Below, one piece after another: positions 1-6,839 of a stretch of DNA of 24,367 nt. A program made the translations under genes and the position numbers. The notes below the pieces were generated by a model, which saw nothing but the letters and a program-made list of their open reading frames with translations, was not told where the DNA came from and searched no databases. Every line of letters starts with the position of its first letter. The stretch's first letter is position 1. Source of the DNA: CAYLRF01 sp964385995 (GTDB taxonomy: Bacteria > Bacillota > Clostridia > Lachnospirales > Lachnospiraceae); contig CAYLRF010000022.1 of assembly GCA_964385995.1 (NCBI GenBank), positions 1 to 24,367 on the forward strand. The letters run 5' to 3'.

Positions 1-471
1 ACCGATCAGCGGCGCGCACATGATGCCCTTGTGCCTGAACGGGAGGGAATGGAGAATCGGTATTCGCTCGTCAGCCCTGCGCTGATTTTCACACGTTACG
101 TTGAAGAAAACATTTCCCCAGCCGTTGCCCCAGTCTGATGGCAGGCAGGACGCGACCCTCTGCGGGCGCTTGGTAAGAAGGAAGAACTTCACGTCGGGTC
201 TTTGCCTTATGATATCCCAGGCGTCCTGCCGCCACTCGTCCGCCTGCTCCAGAAAGAAATCGGAGGTCATGCAGACCCGGATCATCTCGCCGCTTCGCAC
301 CTTGTAGCTGCCGTCCCGTCTTTTTTGAAGAGGGTAGCGAAACCCGTTCCGTGTTTTGTAAATCTCCGATCCGTCCTTATCCCGCGTACGGTCAAGGAAG
401 TACATATAGCAGTTTCGGCAGCCCTCACTGCACTTTACGCAGCCGTGCCACGGATTCCAGATATCGTGCAA
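1..471 (-). CDS. DUF5131 family protein (phage Gp37/Gp68-like), 3'-truncated by window edge
   Basis: The first 157 residues are visible, and the frame stays open to base 1, so the C-terminal part lies outside the window. The N-terminus carries the family hallmark: WNPWHGC followed by SEGC and NCY, giving Cys11, Cys18 and Cys21 (C-x6-C-x2-C), plus an extra Cys14. This three-cysteine motif resembles an iron-sulfur or radical-SAM-type cluster site. The family (formerly Phage protein Gp37/Gp68) has no settled function and is often found beside a three-Cys-motif partner protein (TcmP). I start it at a TTG (469-471) because AAGGGAG lies 8 nt upstream; an in-frame GTG 15 nt further upstream has no comparable site, and a TGA lies just above that. 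The partner gene, if there is one, would be beyond the left edge. The family call is firm; the function is unknown. Confidence 0.85.
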   Translation of the reverse strand, partial: MHDIWNPWHGCVKCSEGCRNCYMYFLDRTRDKDGSEIYKTRNGFRYPLQKRRDGSYKVRSGEMIRVCMTSDFFLEQADEWRQDAWDIIRQRPDVKFFLLTKRPQRVASCLPSDWGNGWGNVFFNVTCENQRRADERIPILHSLPFRHKGIMCAPLIG

Positions 472-479
472 TGTGTCGA

Positions 480-486
480 CTCCCTT
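480..486 (-). promoter_or_regulatory. Ribosome binding site of the DUF5131 gene
   Basis: On the minus strand this reads AAGGGAG, 8 nt before a TTG codon. It decides the start in favour of TTG at 471, which begins the protein MHDIWNPWHGC and matches how family members usually begin. Confidence 0.6.
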
Positions 487-539
487 CACAAGCTTTCAAT
501 GTGTGGTTTCCCCAAATTGCAATAATAAGCTAACCACTT

Positions 540-1670
540 TTACTTCCTCAGCCTGAATTTCTTAAAACCTTCATCCGTTATCGAGACGTACCTGTTTAAA
601 CCGCCCGAGGCGAATATTTCCCCCGCTTCTCCGTCCGTCGGCCCCTCATATTTACATACGCCGTTCGCGCCGCATATGACGCATCTGCCCTCGCCTCGCA
701 GTATGGCCATTCCGCCCGAAAGCTTCAGATCGGTATACCTTCCGTTTAAGGCGACCTTTACCGGCTCATCTTTATTTTCGCCGTAAATGTGAAGGCTGTA
801 TTTATCCCCGCTCTCATCGTAAATAAGAAGCGCGACGCGTTTTTTATCAACCGCCGCGGCGTAGATTTTGCCCTTTATCTTTATGTTCTTTTCTTCCTTC
901 GGCTTTTTCGCGCAGTCATAAAAAATAACCGAGGAATCCGTCACGAATACCGCCATGTCCTGCCTCATGAAACCCGCCGTCGGTATGACGACATCCTTAT
1001 ATTCTTTTTCGGCCGCCTGATAATCCGTATCCTTCCCGCCTTCTTTGTCGAAATCGTAAAAGATAGTCCGGGTGGAAATGTCGCCTTTATCTAACAGCAG
1101 ATACGTAACCGCGAGCATACTTCCGTCCGGAGACAGGCCCAGAGCCGTGGGATATCCCGTAGATGACAGCGAGGCCGTAAGCGACGCGAGGACGTTCCCG
1201 CCCGAGTCATAGCAGACTATCTTCGGCGTCAGATCGTCACGCAATACGGCGGCCACTACTCCCTGCGAGGAAACGGACGCCCTCTCCACCGGACCCTCGG
1301 TCTTAATCTCTCCCTTAAGTCCGTCCCCTTTAAAAACATAGAGCTTCGTGCCTCCCCGATCCGCCACGACCGCCGTATCCTTACATACCGCGACAAGCGG
1401 ATTTGAAAGCTCGATTGCATACTCTCCCGTCTTTTTCCCGTTTCGCGTAAGAAACGAGACACCGTCGGGGCCGCAGATAAGAAATCCGTCCGAATATTCG
1501 ACCGCGTCTCCGTCCCCGATATTAGAGGTATCGTACGTATCCGTGACTTCCAGGTAATTATAGGAAGTGCGTTTATAAACAATAAATATGACCGCGGCTG
1601 CGACACATAACGCCGCGACCGCGATCAAAATCATCCTGAGACGCTTTCCGCCTCTCAATCCGTTTTTCAT
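540..1670 (-). CDS. DUF5711 family membrane-anchored beta-propeller-like protein
   Basis: A protein of 376 residues with a basic N-terminus (KNGLRGGKRLR), one membrane segment at about residues 13-32 and then a long outside domain of short repeated beta-strand units (for example DGFLICGPDGVSFL, GDKYSLHIYG, GMAILRGEGRCVICG). The pattern suggests a WD40- or PQQ-like propeller. It resembles the DUF5711 family of Clostridia, whose function is unknown. The ATG at 1670 has AAGGA 7 nt upstream; a TTG at 1697 (9 residues longer) also has a GGAG 8 nt upstream, so the start is not certain. It follows the transketolase genes in the same direction after about 96 nt, with no clear terminator between, so read-through is possible. 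It may be an extracytoplasmic scaffold or sensor, but nothing in the sequence tells which. Confidence 0.75.
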   Translation of the reverse strand: MKNGLRGGKRLRMILIAVAALCVAAAVIFIVYKRTSYNYLEVTDTYDTSNIGDGDAVEYSDGFLICGPDGVSFLTRNGKKTGEYAIELSNPLVAVCKDTAVVADRGGTKLYVFKGDGLKGEIKTEGPVERASVSSQGVVAAVLRDDLTPKIVCYDSGGNVLASLTASLSSTGYPTALGLSPDGSMLAVTYLLLDKGDISTRTIFYDFDKEGGKDTDYQAAEKEYKDVVIPTAGFMRQDMAVFVTDSSVIFYDCAKKPKEEKNIKIKGKIYAAAVDKKRVALLIYDESGDKYSLHIYGENKDEPVKVALNGRYTDLKLSGGMAILRGEGRCVICGANGVCKYEGPTDGEAGEIFASGGLNRYVSITDEGFKKFRLRK

Positions 1671-1766
1671 AATAATGTCCTTCAGGCCGTCACGCAAAAT
1701 AAGCGCTCCGCTTCGCCATCCGCCTTACCGGGCGGCCGCAAAGCATGAAACCCCTTGTTTTTCTCC

Positions 1767-2705
1767 TTATACGAAGGCCTTTACTTTCTTATATATGCTC
1801 TCGGCGTCAAGCCCGTACAGAGATATAAGGTCCTTCGCGGGTCCGGACTTTCCGAACTCGTCGTTTATGCCGATCTTTAACACTTTCACAGGCGCGGCGC
1901 CCGATACCGCGTCGCATACGGCGCTCCCCAGGCCCCCTATTACCGAGTGTTCCTCCACCGTCACGAGTTTTCCCGTTTGCCTCGCGGCGGAGATGATAAG
2001 TTCCTCATCTATAGGCTTTATGGTATGTATGTTTATGACCTTGGCCGAAATACCGTCACTTGCGAGCCTGTCCGCCGCCAGCAGGGCTTCGTTTACCTCG
2101 ATACCCGTGGCTATGATGGTGACATCGTATCCTTCGCGCAGCACGACGCCTTTCCCGAGTTTAAATTCGTAAGTCGCGGCGTCATTTATCACCGGCACCG
2201 CCATACGGCCGAAGCGCATGTACACGGGTCCGTCATGCAGATAGGCCGCCCGCACGGCAGCCTTCGCCTCCACGTCATCGGCGGGATTTATAACCGTCAT
2301 GCCGGAAAGTACCCTCATGAGAGCGATATCCTCCAGACACTGATGCGTCGCGCCGTCCTCTCCCACGGAGATACCTCCGTGCGTCGCGCCGATCTTCACA
2401 TTCAGATGAGGATAAGCTATGCTGTTGCGCACCTGCTCGAAAGCGCGTCCCGCCGCGAACATGGCAAAGGAGCTCGCGAACACTTTCCTTCCCGTGGTTG
2501 CGATACCCGCCGCCACGGACATCATATTGCCCTCCGCTATGCCGCAATCTATATGCCTTTCGGGAAACGCTTTCTTAAACGTGCCCGTCTTCGTGGCCCC
2601 CGCGAGATCCGCGTCCAACACCACGAAATCGTCGTACTCTTTGCCCAATTCCACCAAAGCGTTGCCGTAACTCTCCCGGGTCGCTATTTTCTTTATATCT
2701 GACAT
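1767..2705 (-). CDS. Transketolase, C-terminal subunit
   Basis: Carries the pyrimidine-binding and C-terminal domains of a split transketolase (312 aa). It joins the N-terminal subunit to move two-carbon ketol units between sugar phosphates in the non-oxidative pentose phosphate pathway, using thiamine diphosphate. Evidence: CGIAEGNM with Glu58 at the place of the glutamate that activates the cofactor, then a typical pyrimidine-domain segment (GATHGGISVGEDGATHQ) and the transketolase C-terminal domain from about residue 185 (VTIIATGIEV, VTVEEHSVIGGLG). Start: ATG with AGGAG 7 nt upstream. The start lies inside the end of the N-subunit gene (13-bp overlap), so the two are almost certainly translated together in equal amounts. 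A 1-deoxyxylulose-5-phosphate synthase would be a single longer chain, so transketolase is preferred. Confidence 0.93.
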   Translation of the reverse strand: MSDIKKIATRESYGNALVELGKEYDDFVVLDADLAGATKTGTFKKAFPERHIDCGIAEGNMMSVAAGIATTGRKVFASSFAMFAAGRAFEQVRNSIAYPHLNVKIGATHGGISVGEDGATHQCLEDIALMRVLSGMTVINPADDVEAKAAVRAAYLHDGPVYMRFGRMAVPVINDAATYEFKLGKGVVLREGYDVTIIATGIEVNEALLAADRLASDGISAKVINIHTIKPIDEELIISAARQTGKLVTVEEHSVIGGLGSAVCDAVSGAAPVKVLKIGINDEFGKSGPAKDLISLYGLDAESIYKKVKAFV

Positions 2706-3532
2706 AATGCTTCTCCTGTCCTCTCCAATTCAAGCATTGCCTTCTCATACTGTTCATCGTTCGGAGCGGTTCCGTGCCACGACACCTGATTTTCCATAAA
2801 TGACACGCCCTTCCCTTTCACGGTCTTCGCGATAATCGCGCTCGGCATGTCCTTTACGTTCCTCGCCTCATTAAAGGCCGCTTCCAGCTGATCGAAATCA
2901 TTGCCGTCATCCACGGAGATCACGTGGAAATTAAAAGCCTTAAATTTCTCGGCGATAGGATAAGGCGAACATACCTCGTCCACGGGCCCGTCTATCTGAA
3001 GCCCGTTATTGTCCACGATGACGACGAGATTATCCAGTTTTCTGTAACCCGCAAGCATGGCGGCCTCCCAGACCTGACCCTCCTCGATCTCGCCGTCGCC
3101 CAAAAGAGTGTATACCCTGTACGGATCGCCCCAGAGTTTTGCGGCTATGGCCATACCGACCGCCGCCGATACTCCCTGTCCCAGCGAACCGCTCGACATA
3201 TCGACGCCCGGCGTATGCTTCATGTCGGGATGTCCCTGCAGATATGAACCCACATGTCTGAATTTTTTTAATTCCTCCACGGGAAAATATCCCCTAAGCG
3301 CCAGCGTTGAGTAATATCCGGGCGTCGTGTGTCCTTTTGAAAGCACGAACCTGTCCCTCTCGGGCTTATCGGGGTCGGCCGGGTCGATATTCATTTCCTT
3401 AAAGTACAGGTAGGTGAAAATCTCCGCCGCCGAGAGCGATCCTCCCGGGTGCCCCGATCGGGCATGATAGGTAGATGTGATAATACCCTTTCGAACTTCA
3501 TTGGCCATCTTCATCAATTCCGGTTTATCCAC
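2693..3532 (-). CDS. Transketolase, N-terminal (TPP-binding) subunit
   Basis: The diphosphate-binding half of the split transketolase (279 aa, usual length). The cofactor motif GDGEIEEGQ is at 145-153 with DNNGLQIDG about 25 residues later, the normal GDG-N spacing. Other family features are HARSGHPGGSLS near the N-terminus, SKGHTTPGYY at about 66 and GSLGQG at 115-120. The start is a GTG with GGAGG 7 nt upstream, inside an AT-rich leader made of 9-bp repeats. It is the first gene of a pair with the C-terminal subunit and probably the start of a short operon that may also include the DUF5711 gene. I see no convincing sigma-70 promoter in the 400 bp upstream. Two-gene transketolases are common in Clostridia and archaea. 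Confidence 0.94.
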   Translation of the reverse strand: MDKPELMKMANEVRKGIITSTYHARSGHPGGSLSAAEIFTYLYFKEMNIDPADPDKPERDRFVLSKGHTTPGYYSTLALRGYFPVEELKKFRHVGSYLQGHPDMKHTPGVDMSSGSLGQGVSAAVGMAIAAKLWGDPYRVYTLLGDGEIEEGQVWEAAMLAGYRKLDNLVVIVDNNGLQIDGPVDEVCSPYPIAEKFKAFNFHVISVDDGNDFDQLEAAFNEARNVKDMPSAIIAKTVKGKGVSFMENQVSWHGTAPNDEQYEKAMLELERTGEALCQI

Positions 3533-3545
3533 AGCTCATCCTCCG

Positions 3546-3588
3546 TTTCTTAAATTCTTAAAATTCCTAAACTCTTAAATTCCCAAAA
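3546..3588. repeat. Short degenerate tandem array, 9-bp unit, about 5 copies
   Basis: Consecutive units read TTTCTTAAA, TTCTTAAAA, TTCCTAAAC, TCTTAAA and TTCCCAAAA on the plus strand. The array lies just upstream of the ribosome binding site of the transketolase N-subunit gene, so it would form an AT-rich, weakly structured leader in that mRNA. Confidence 0.6.
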
Positions 3589-3697
3589 TCAGCCGCCCCG
3601 TGTGCGCCGTTCATCTCTCGTTTTGTCTGCTCCCGATTTTAATGTCACTCCCGAATTCGCGATATTCGCATTCGTCGTCTTACGTTTCCGCGATCGG
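3589..3697. other. Intergenic stretch, possibly a decayed fourth copy of the 64-bp repeat
   Basis: No gene or clear promoter is visible. From about 3621 to 3697 the sequence aligns loosely with the neighbouring 64-bp repeat (shared CTCCCGAATT and a closing CGATCGG against CAACCGG), needing about 10 extra bases. It may be an older copy of the array; the match is weak. Confidence 0.35.
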
Positions 3698-3890
3698 TCT
3701 CTTTCATTCAGATTAAGTCGTTCTCCCGAATTTACCGGCGCTTCATGTTTACACGCAACCGGTTCATTTCAATCAGACTAAGTCCCTCTGTCGTACTTAT
3801 CGGTGTCTTATGATTACGTACGGCCGTTCCTTTCAGTCGGATTATGTCGCCCGGCCGTACCTATCGGCGCCTTGTGTTCGCGCTCCGGGT
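3698..3890. repeat. Degenerate tandem repeat, 64-65 bp unit, three copies
   Basis: Copies are 3698-3762, 3763-3826 and 3827-3890. Each contains TCAGATTAAGTC (variants TCAGACTAAGTC and TCGGATTATGTC) near its start and a CGGCGCCTTATG-like block 24-26 bases later. By eye, neighbouring copies agree at roughly 60-70% of positions with almost no gaps. The array fills most of the space between recR and the transketolase genes and stops exactly where the hairpin at 3891 begins. It is non-coding on the transcribed (minus) strand. Confidence 0.7.
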
Positions 3891-3927
3891 TTTTGCACCG
3901 ATATCGCCGGATGATGTCGGTGCAAAA
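3891..3927. repeat. Long hairpin / inverted repeat just downstream of recR
   Basis: TTTTGCACCGA (3891-3901) pairs perfectly with TCGGTGCAAAA (3917-3927). Four more inner pairs, one of them G-T, give a 15-bp stem with a 7-base loop. It begins 10 nt after the recR stop codon. On the minus-strand transcript the U run is on the 5' side and A's follow the stem, so it lacks the U tail of a normal intrinsic terminator. It could protect or process the 3' end of the dnaX-ebfC-recR mRNA, or be a protein-binding palindrome. Confidence 0.7.
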
Positions 3928-3937
3928 GGTGATGTCT

Positions 3938-4543
3938 TCAAATCTCCGTGCGTCCTTCCAACGCGCGAAGAAGCGTCACCTCGTCTATGCACTCGAGATC
4001 CCCGCCCACCGGGATGCCGCTCGCTATCCTGCTCACTTTTATCCCCGCAGGTTTTATGAGCTTACTTATGTACATCGCCGTCGTCTCTCCCTCCAGATTC
4101 GAGTTCGTGGCTATGATCACCTCGCTTACGTCGCCCCGAAGTCTCTCCATCAGCTCTTTAAGTCTGATGTCCGAAGGCCCTATGCCGCGCATCGGGGAAA
4201 TGGCTCCGTGAAGCACGTGGTAGACTCCGTTATACTTGCCGGTCTTCTCGTAAGCGGCCAGATCCCCCGGTGTCTCCACTACCATGATCGTCTTTTCGTC
4301 GCGCTCGCCTCTCTCGGCCGCCGCGCAGATGGGACAAAGCTCAGTGTCTGTGAGAGTGCAGCATTTTTCGCAGTATCTTACCTGTCCTCTGGCGTCTGTC
4401 ATGGCCCGCGCCATCTCATCCACGCGATCTTTCGGCATGTTTATGATGTGAAAGGCGAGGCGCTGCGCGGATTTCGGGCCTATCCCCGGAAGTCCCGACA
4501 GGCACTCGATGAGCTTACTTATCTTCTCGCTGTAATAATTCAT
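3938..4543 (-). CDS. recR: Recombination mediator protein RecR
   Basis: RecR (201 aa, normal length) works with RecO to load RecA on SSB-coated gaps. It shows an N-terminal helix-hairpin-helix (GLPGIGPKSAQRLA, from 17), a zinc-binding cluster with Cys58, Cys61, Cys70 and Cys73, and a Toprim domain from about 80 to 175 (VVETPGDLAAYE; ATNSNLEGETTAMY), ending in the usual RecR C-terminal segment (SRIASGIPVGGDLE). It is the last gene of dnaX-ebfC-recR, starting 12 nt after ebfC stops. Its own ribosome binding site is weak (GAGAGA), so it probably depends on translation of ebfC. A strong hairpin lies directly downstream. Confidence 0.97.
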   Translation of the reverse strand: MNYYSEKISKLIECLSGLPGIGPKSAQRLAFHIINMPKDRVDEMARAMTDARGQVRYCEKCCTLTDTELCPICAAAERGERDEKTIMVVETPGDLAAYEKTGKYNGVYHVLHGAISPMRGIGPSDIRLKELMERLRGDVSEVIIATNSNLEGETTAMYISKLIKPAGIKVSRIASGIPVGGDLECIDEVTLLRALEGRTEI

Positions 4544-4555
4544 GGACGGATTCTC

Positions 4556-4894
4556 TCATTGCGGACGGACCGCGCCCGTGATCCCGCTCATGGCTTCCTC
4601 CGACGCTTCATCGACCATGCGAAGCGCCTCGTTTACCGCCGCCATGATAAGATCTTCCAGCATTTCCACATCATCCGGATCAACCGCCTCCTTCTTAAGC
4701 TTCACGCCGAGTATCTCTCTGCGGCCCGAAATCCTTACCTCCACCGCGCCGCCGCCCGAGGTCGCGGTATATTCCCTCTCCTCCAGCTGCTTAGCCTGCT
4801 CCTGCATTTGACGCTGCACTTTCTGAGCCTGCTTCATCAGATTCGACATATTCCCCGGCATGGCGCCCATGGGATATCCGCCTCTTTTAGCCAT
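4556..4894 (-). CDS. YbaB/EbfC family nucleoid-associated protein
   Basis: A small DNA-binding protein (112 aa) of the YbaB/EbfC family, found between dnaX and recR in most bacteria. It has an N-terminal low-complexity segment (GGYPMGAMPGNM), a long charged helix (MKQAQKVQRQMQEQAKQLEE), the central strand region (YTATSGGGAVEVRISGRREI) and a final helix with EDLIMAAVNEAL. Family members form dimers that bind DNA with little specificity. Start: ATG with GGGAGG 11 nt upstream, slightly long but the only in-frame choice. It lies 30 nt after dnaX and 12 nt before recR in one operon. Confidence 0.94.
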   Translation of the reverse strand: MAKRGGYPMGAMPGNMSNLMKQAQKVQRQMQEQAKQLEEREYTATSGGGAVEVRISGRREILGVKLKKEAVDPDDVEMLEDLIMAAVNEALRMVDEASEEAMSGITGAVRPQ

Positions 4895-4924
4895 CTTATG
4901 TCATACCTCCCGCGTATATTACAT

Positions 4925-6598
4925 CTAATCGTCTATGGACACGGGCATGTGTACGAGACTTTCAAGATCCACGTAATTTTGCCCGAACCGGCTGGTATCA
5001 TCCAAATAACGCACCTGTATGTCCACGGTCTTTCCCGTTTGTTCCTTTACACACCGCATCAGCTCCTGCATATGATCTTTCTGCTCCACTGTCTTCGCGC
5101 TTATCTCATCGGGAAACACGAGAAGAAGCTCATCTTTATCGCCTACGCTCAGTCTCGCGGACTTAAGACAGCTGCGAAGAGGCTGCGTGGTCTTTTCGGC
5201 TATCGCGCGGAAATTTTCCGCCGCCGCCTTCACATCCTCATGAAGTGCTTTCGGGAAAATATCCGAGGATCCCGCGCCGTCCGCTTTTCCCTCGGCGACG
5301 CGCTCCGCCCGTACTTGAACGCCCGGCCCCTCTGCGGCCCCCTCACGTCCGGACTTTTGCATATCCGCCGCCTCATTTCGCGGCCCGCCCGCGCCCTTAT
5401 CCGCGGCGTTTACGGCTTCTTTCACTGCGAACACGCCTCTTTCCGCTTCGTCAAGGCGCCTCTCCACATCTCTTAACCTGTCCGTGATGCCGTCCAATCC
5501 CTCCTCCATCTCGGGACGGCAAAGCCTTATAAGGGCCACCTCCAGGACGGTCCTTTTTCGCGCCTCGTACCGGAGACGGTTTATAAGCTCGGAAAAGACG
5601 CGTATATATCTTATGAGTGTCTCCGTGTCGGTAAGCGCCGCCTCCTTTTTCATTCGCGAAAGATCCTCCGCCGACACGTCGATTATGCCATCCGCGCCGT
5701 CCGCGCATTTAAGAAGCAGGAGATTTCGCAGATACCATGTGAAATCTGTGACCGTCTGCCCGATATCGCGTCCCTCGTTTATGAGATTACCCACTGTCGC
5801 AAGAAGCGCGGCCACGTCCCGCGAAAGTATCTGCCTGAAAAGATTCCCGAATACCTCTAAGTCCACCGTCCCCAAAATCTCAAGCACATGGTCATACGTC
5901 ACCTTCTGTCCCATGTAGAACGATATGCACTGATCCAGAAGACTTAGGGCGTCGCGCATGGAGCCGTCCGCCGCCCTCGCGATATAATCGACCGCCCTTT
6001 TCTCGGAGTCAATGCCTTCAAGCCCGAGTATCTCGGTGATCCTTTCCGCTATCGTAAGCGTCGAAATGCGTCTGAAATCATATCTCTGACATCTGGATCT
6101 GATGGTGACGGGGATTTTTTGAACTTCCGTCGTGGCGAGAATGAAAATGACGTATCCCGGCGGTTCCTCCAAAGTCTTTAAAAGCGCGTTCGCGGCCGTG
6201 GTCGAAAGCATGTGAACTTCATCTATGATGTATACCTTATATCTGCCTCCCGCGGGCCTGTAGGCCACCTCCTCGCGGATATCGCGGATATTGTCCACGC
6301 CGTTATTTGAAGCGGCGTCTATCTCCAGCACGTTCATGGACTCGCCGCTTTGGATGGCAAGGCATGACGCGCACTTGCCGCAGGGGCTGCCGTTTACCGG
6401 ATGCTCGCAGTTCACCGCCTTCGCCAGAATCTTCGCTACGGAAGTCTTGCCGGTGCCCCTCGTGCCGCAAAAAAGATACGCGTGGCCGACACGCCCGGCA
6501 TTCACCTGATTTCGCAGCGTGCGGCTTATATGATCCTGTCCCCTCACGTCATCGAATGTGGCCGGACGGTATTTTCTGTACAGAGCCGTATATGACAT
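4925..6598 (-). CDS. dnaX: DNA polymerase III subunit gamma/tau
   Basis: The clamp-loader ATPase (557 aa). The N-terminus MSYTALYRKYRP is typical. The AAA+ domain shows Walker A GTRGTGKTS (45-53), a four-cysteine zinc site (Cys64, 73, 76, 79), Walker B IIDEVHM (124-130) and the arginine-finger SRC motif (168-170), followed by lid and collar domains to about 360. After a low-complexity linker (about 385-450, rich in A, E and G) comes a tau-type C-terminal domain, which in the family contacts the polymerase and helicase. AAGGGGAGG lies 13 nt before the ATG, a long spacing. It heads the dnaX-ebfC-recR operon behind a near-consensus promoter. I see no convincing frameshift site for a separate gamma form. 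Confidence 0.97.
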   Translation of the reverse strand: MSYTALYRKYRPATFDDVRGQDHISRTLRNQVNAGRVGHAYLFCGTRGTGKTSVAKILAKAVNCEHPVNGSPCGKCASCLAIQSGESMNVLEIDAASNNGVDNIRDIREEVAYRPAGGRYKVYIIDEVHMLSTTAANALLKTLEEPPGYVIFILATTEVQKIPVTIRSRCQRYDFRRISTLTIAERITEILGLEGIDSEKRAVDYIARAADGSMRDALSLLDQCISFYMGQKVTYDHVLEILGTVDLEVFGNLFRQILSRDVAALLATVGNLINEGRDIGQTVTDFTWYLRNLLLLKCADGADGIIDVSAEDLSRMKKEAALTDTETLIRYIRVFSELINRLRYEARKRTVLEVALIRLCRPEMEEGLDGITDRLRDVERRLDEAERGVFAVKEAVNAADKGAGGPRNEAADMQKSGREGAAEGPGVQVRAERVAEGKADGAGSSDIFPKALHEDVKAAAENFRAIAEKTTQPLRSCLKSARLSVGDKDELLLVFPDEISAKTVEQKDHMQELMRCVKEQTGKTVDIQVRYLDDTSRFGQNYVDLESLVHMPVSIDD

Positions 6599-6631
6599 AT
6601 ATCCCGAAGAACCTCCCCTTAAAGCGCCTTC

Positions 6632-6660
6632 AGTATACAGGATTCCCGCGTATTTCTCAA
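6632..6660 (-). promoter_or_regulatory. Sigma-70-type promoter of dnaX-ebfC-recR
   Basis: On the minus strand TTGAGA (6655-6660) is followed after exactly 17 bases by TATACT (6632-6637). Both boxes match the consensus in five of six and four of six positions or better, and the start codon of dnaX lies about 33 nt downstream, leaving a short leader that holds the AAGGGGAGG site. Confidence 0.75.
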
Positions 6661-6739
6661 CTTGAATCGCGCCGCGACCTTTTATTTACGCAGAGCCTGC
6701 CCTCAATGACGGCCCTCGGCTTTTTTACCCCGCGGGCCG

Positions 6740-6839
6740 NNNNNNNNNNNNNNNNNNNNNNNNNNNNNNNNNNNNNNNNNNNNNNNNNNNNNNNNNNNNN
6801 NNNNNNNNNNNNNNNNNNNNNNNNNNNNNNNNNNNNNNN
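6740..6839. other. Assembly gap (100 N)
   Basis: Exactly 100 N, a scaffold gap of unknown true length. It hides the last residues and stop codon of the UvrA-like gene and part of the space before the dnaX promoter. Confidence 0.98.

Noticed and set aside
1588..2172. Long plus-strand frames antisense to transketolase and DUF5711 genes (also 1947-2702 and 7547-8104)
   Set aside because: Shadows of real genes on the other strand, without recognisable domains or binding sites.
3803..5476. A 557-codon open frame on the plus strand across recR, ebfC and the end of dnaX, the same length as dnaX
   Set aside because: It is antisense to three well-supported genes, is rich in Arg, His and Leu in the way antisense frames of GC-rich genes are, and matches no family. 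The equal length is a coincidence.
5644..5653. Possible dnaX frameshift site (AAAAAG run near codon 317) for making a gamma form
   Set aside because: In frame it reads G AAA AAG rather than A AAA AAG, and I saw no supporting upstream Shine-Dalgarno or downstream stem. An A6 run at about 6114 lies inside the ATPase domain and is also unsuitable.
6690..6727. T6 run after GGCCCTCGGC that looked like a plus-strand terminator
   Set aside because: No matching upstream arm gives a stable stem, and no plus-strand gene lies before it.
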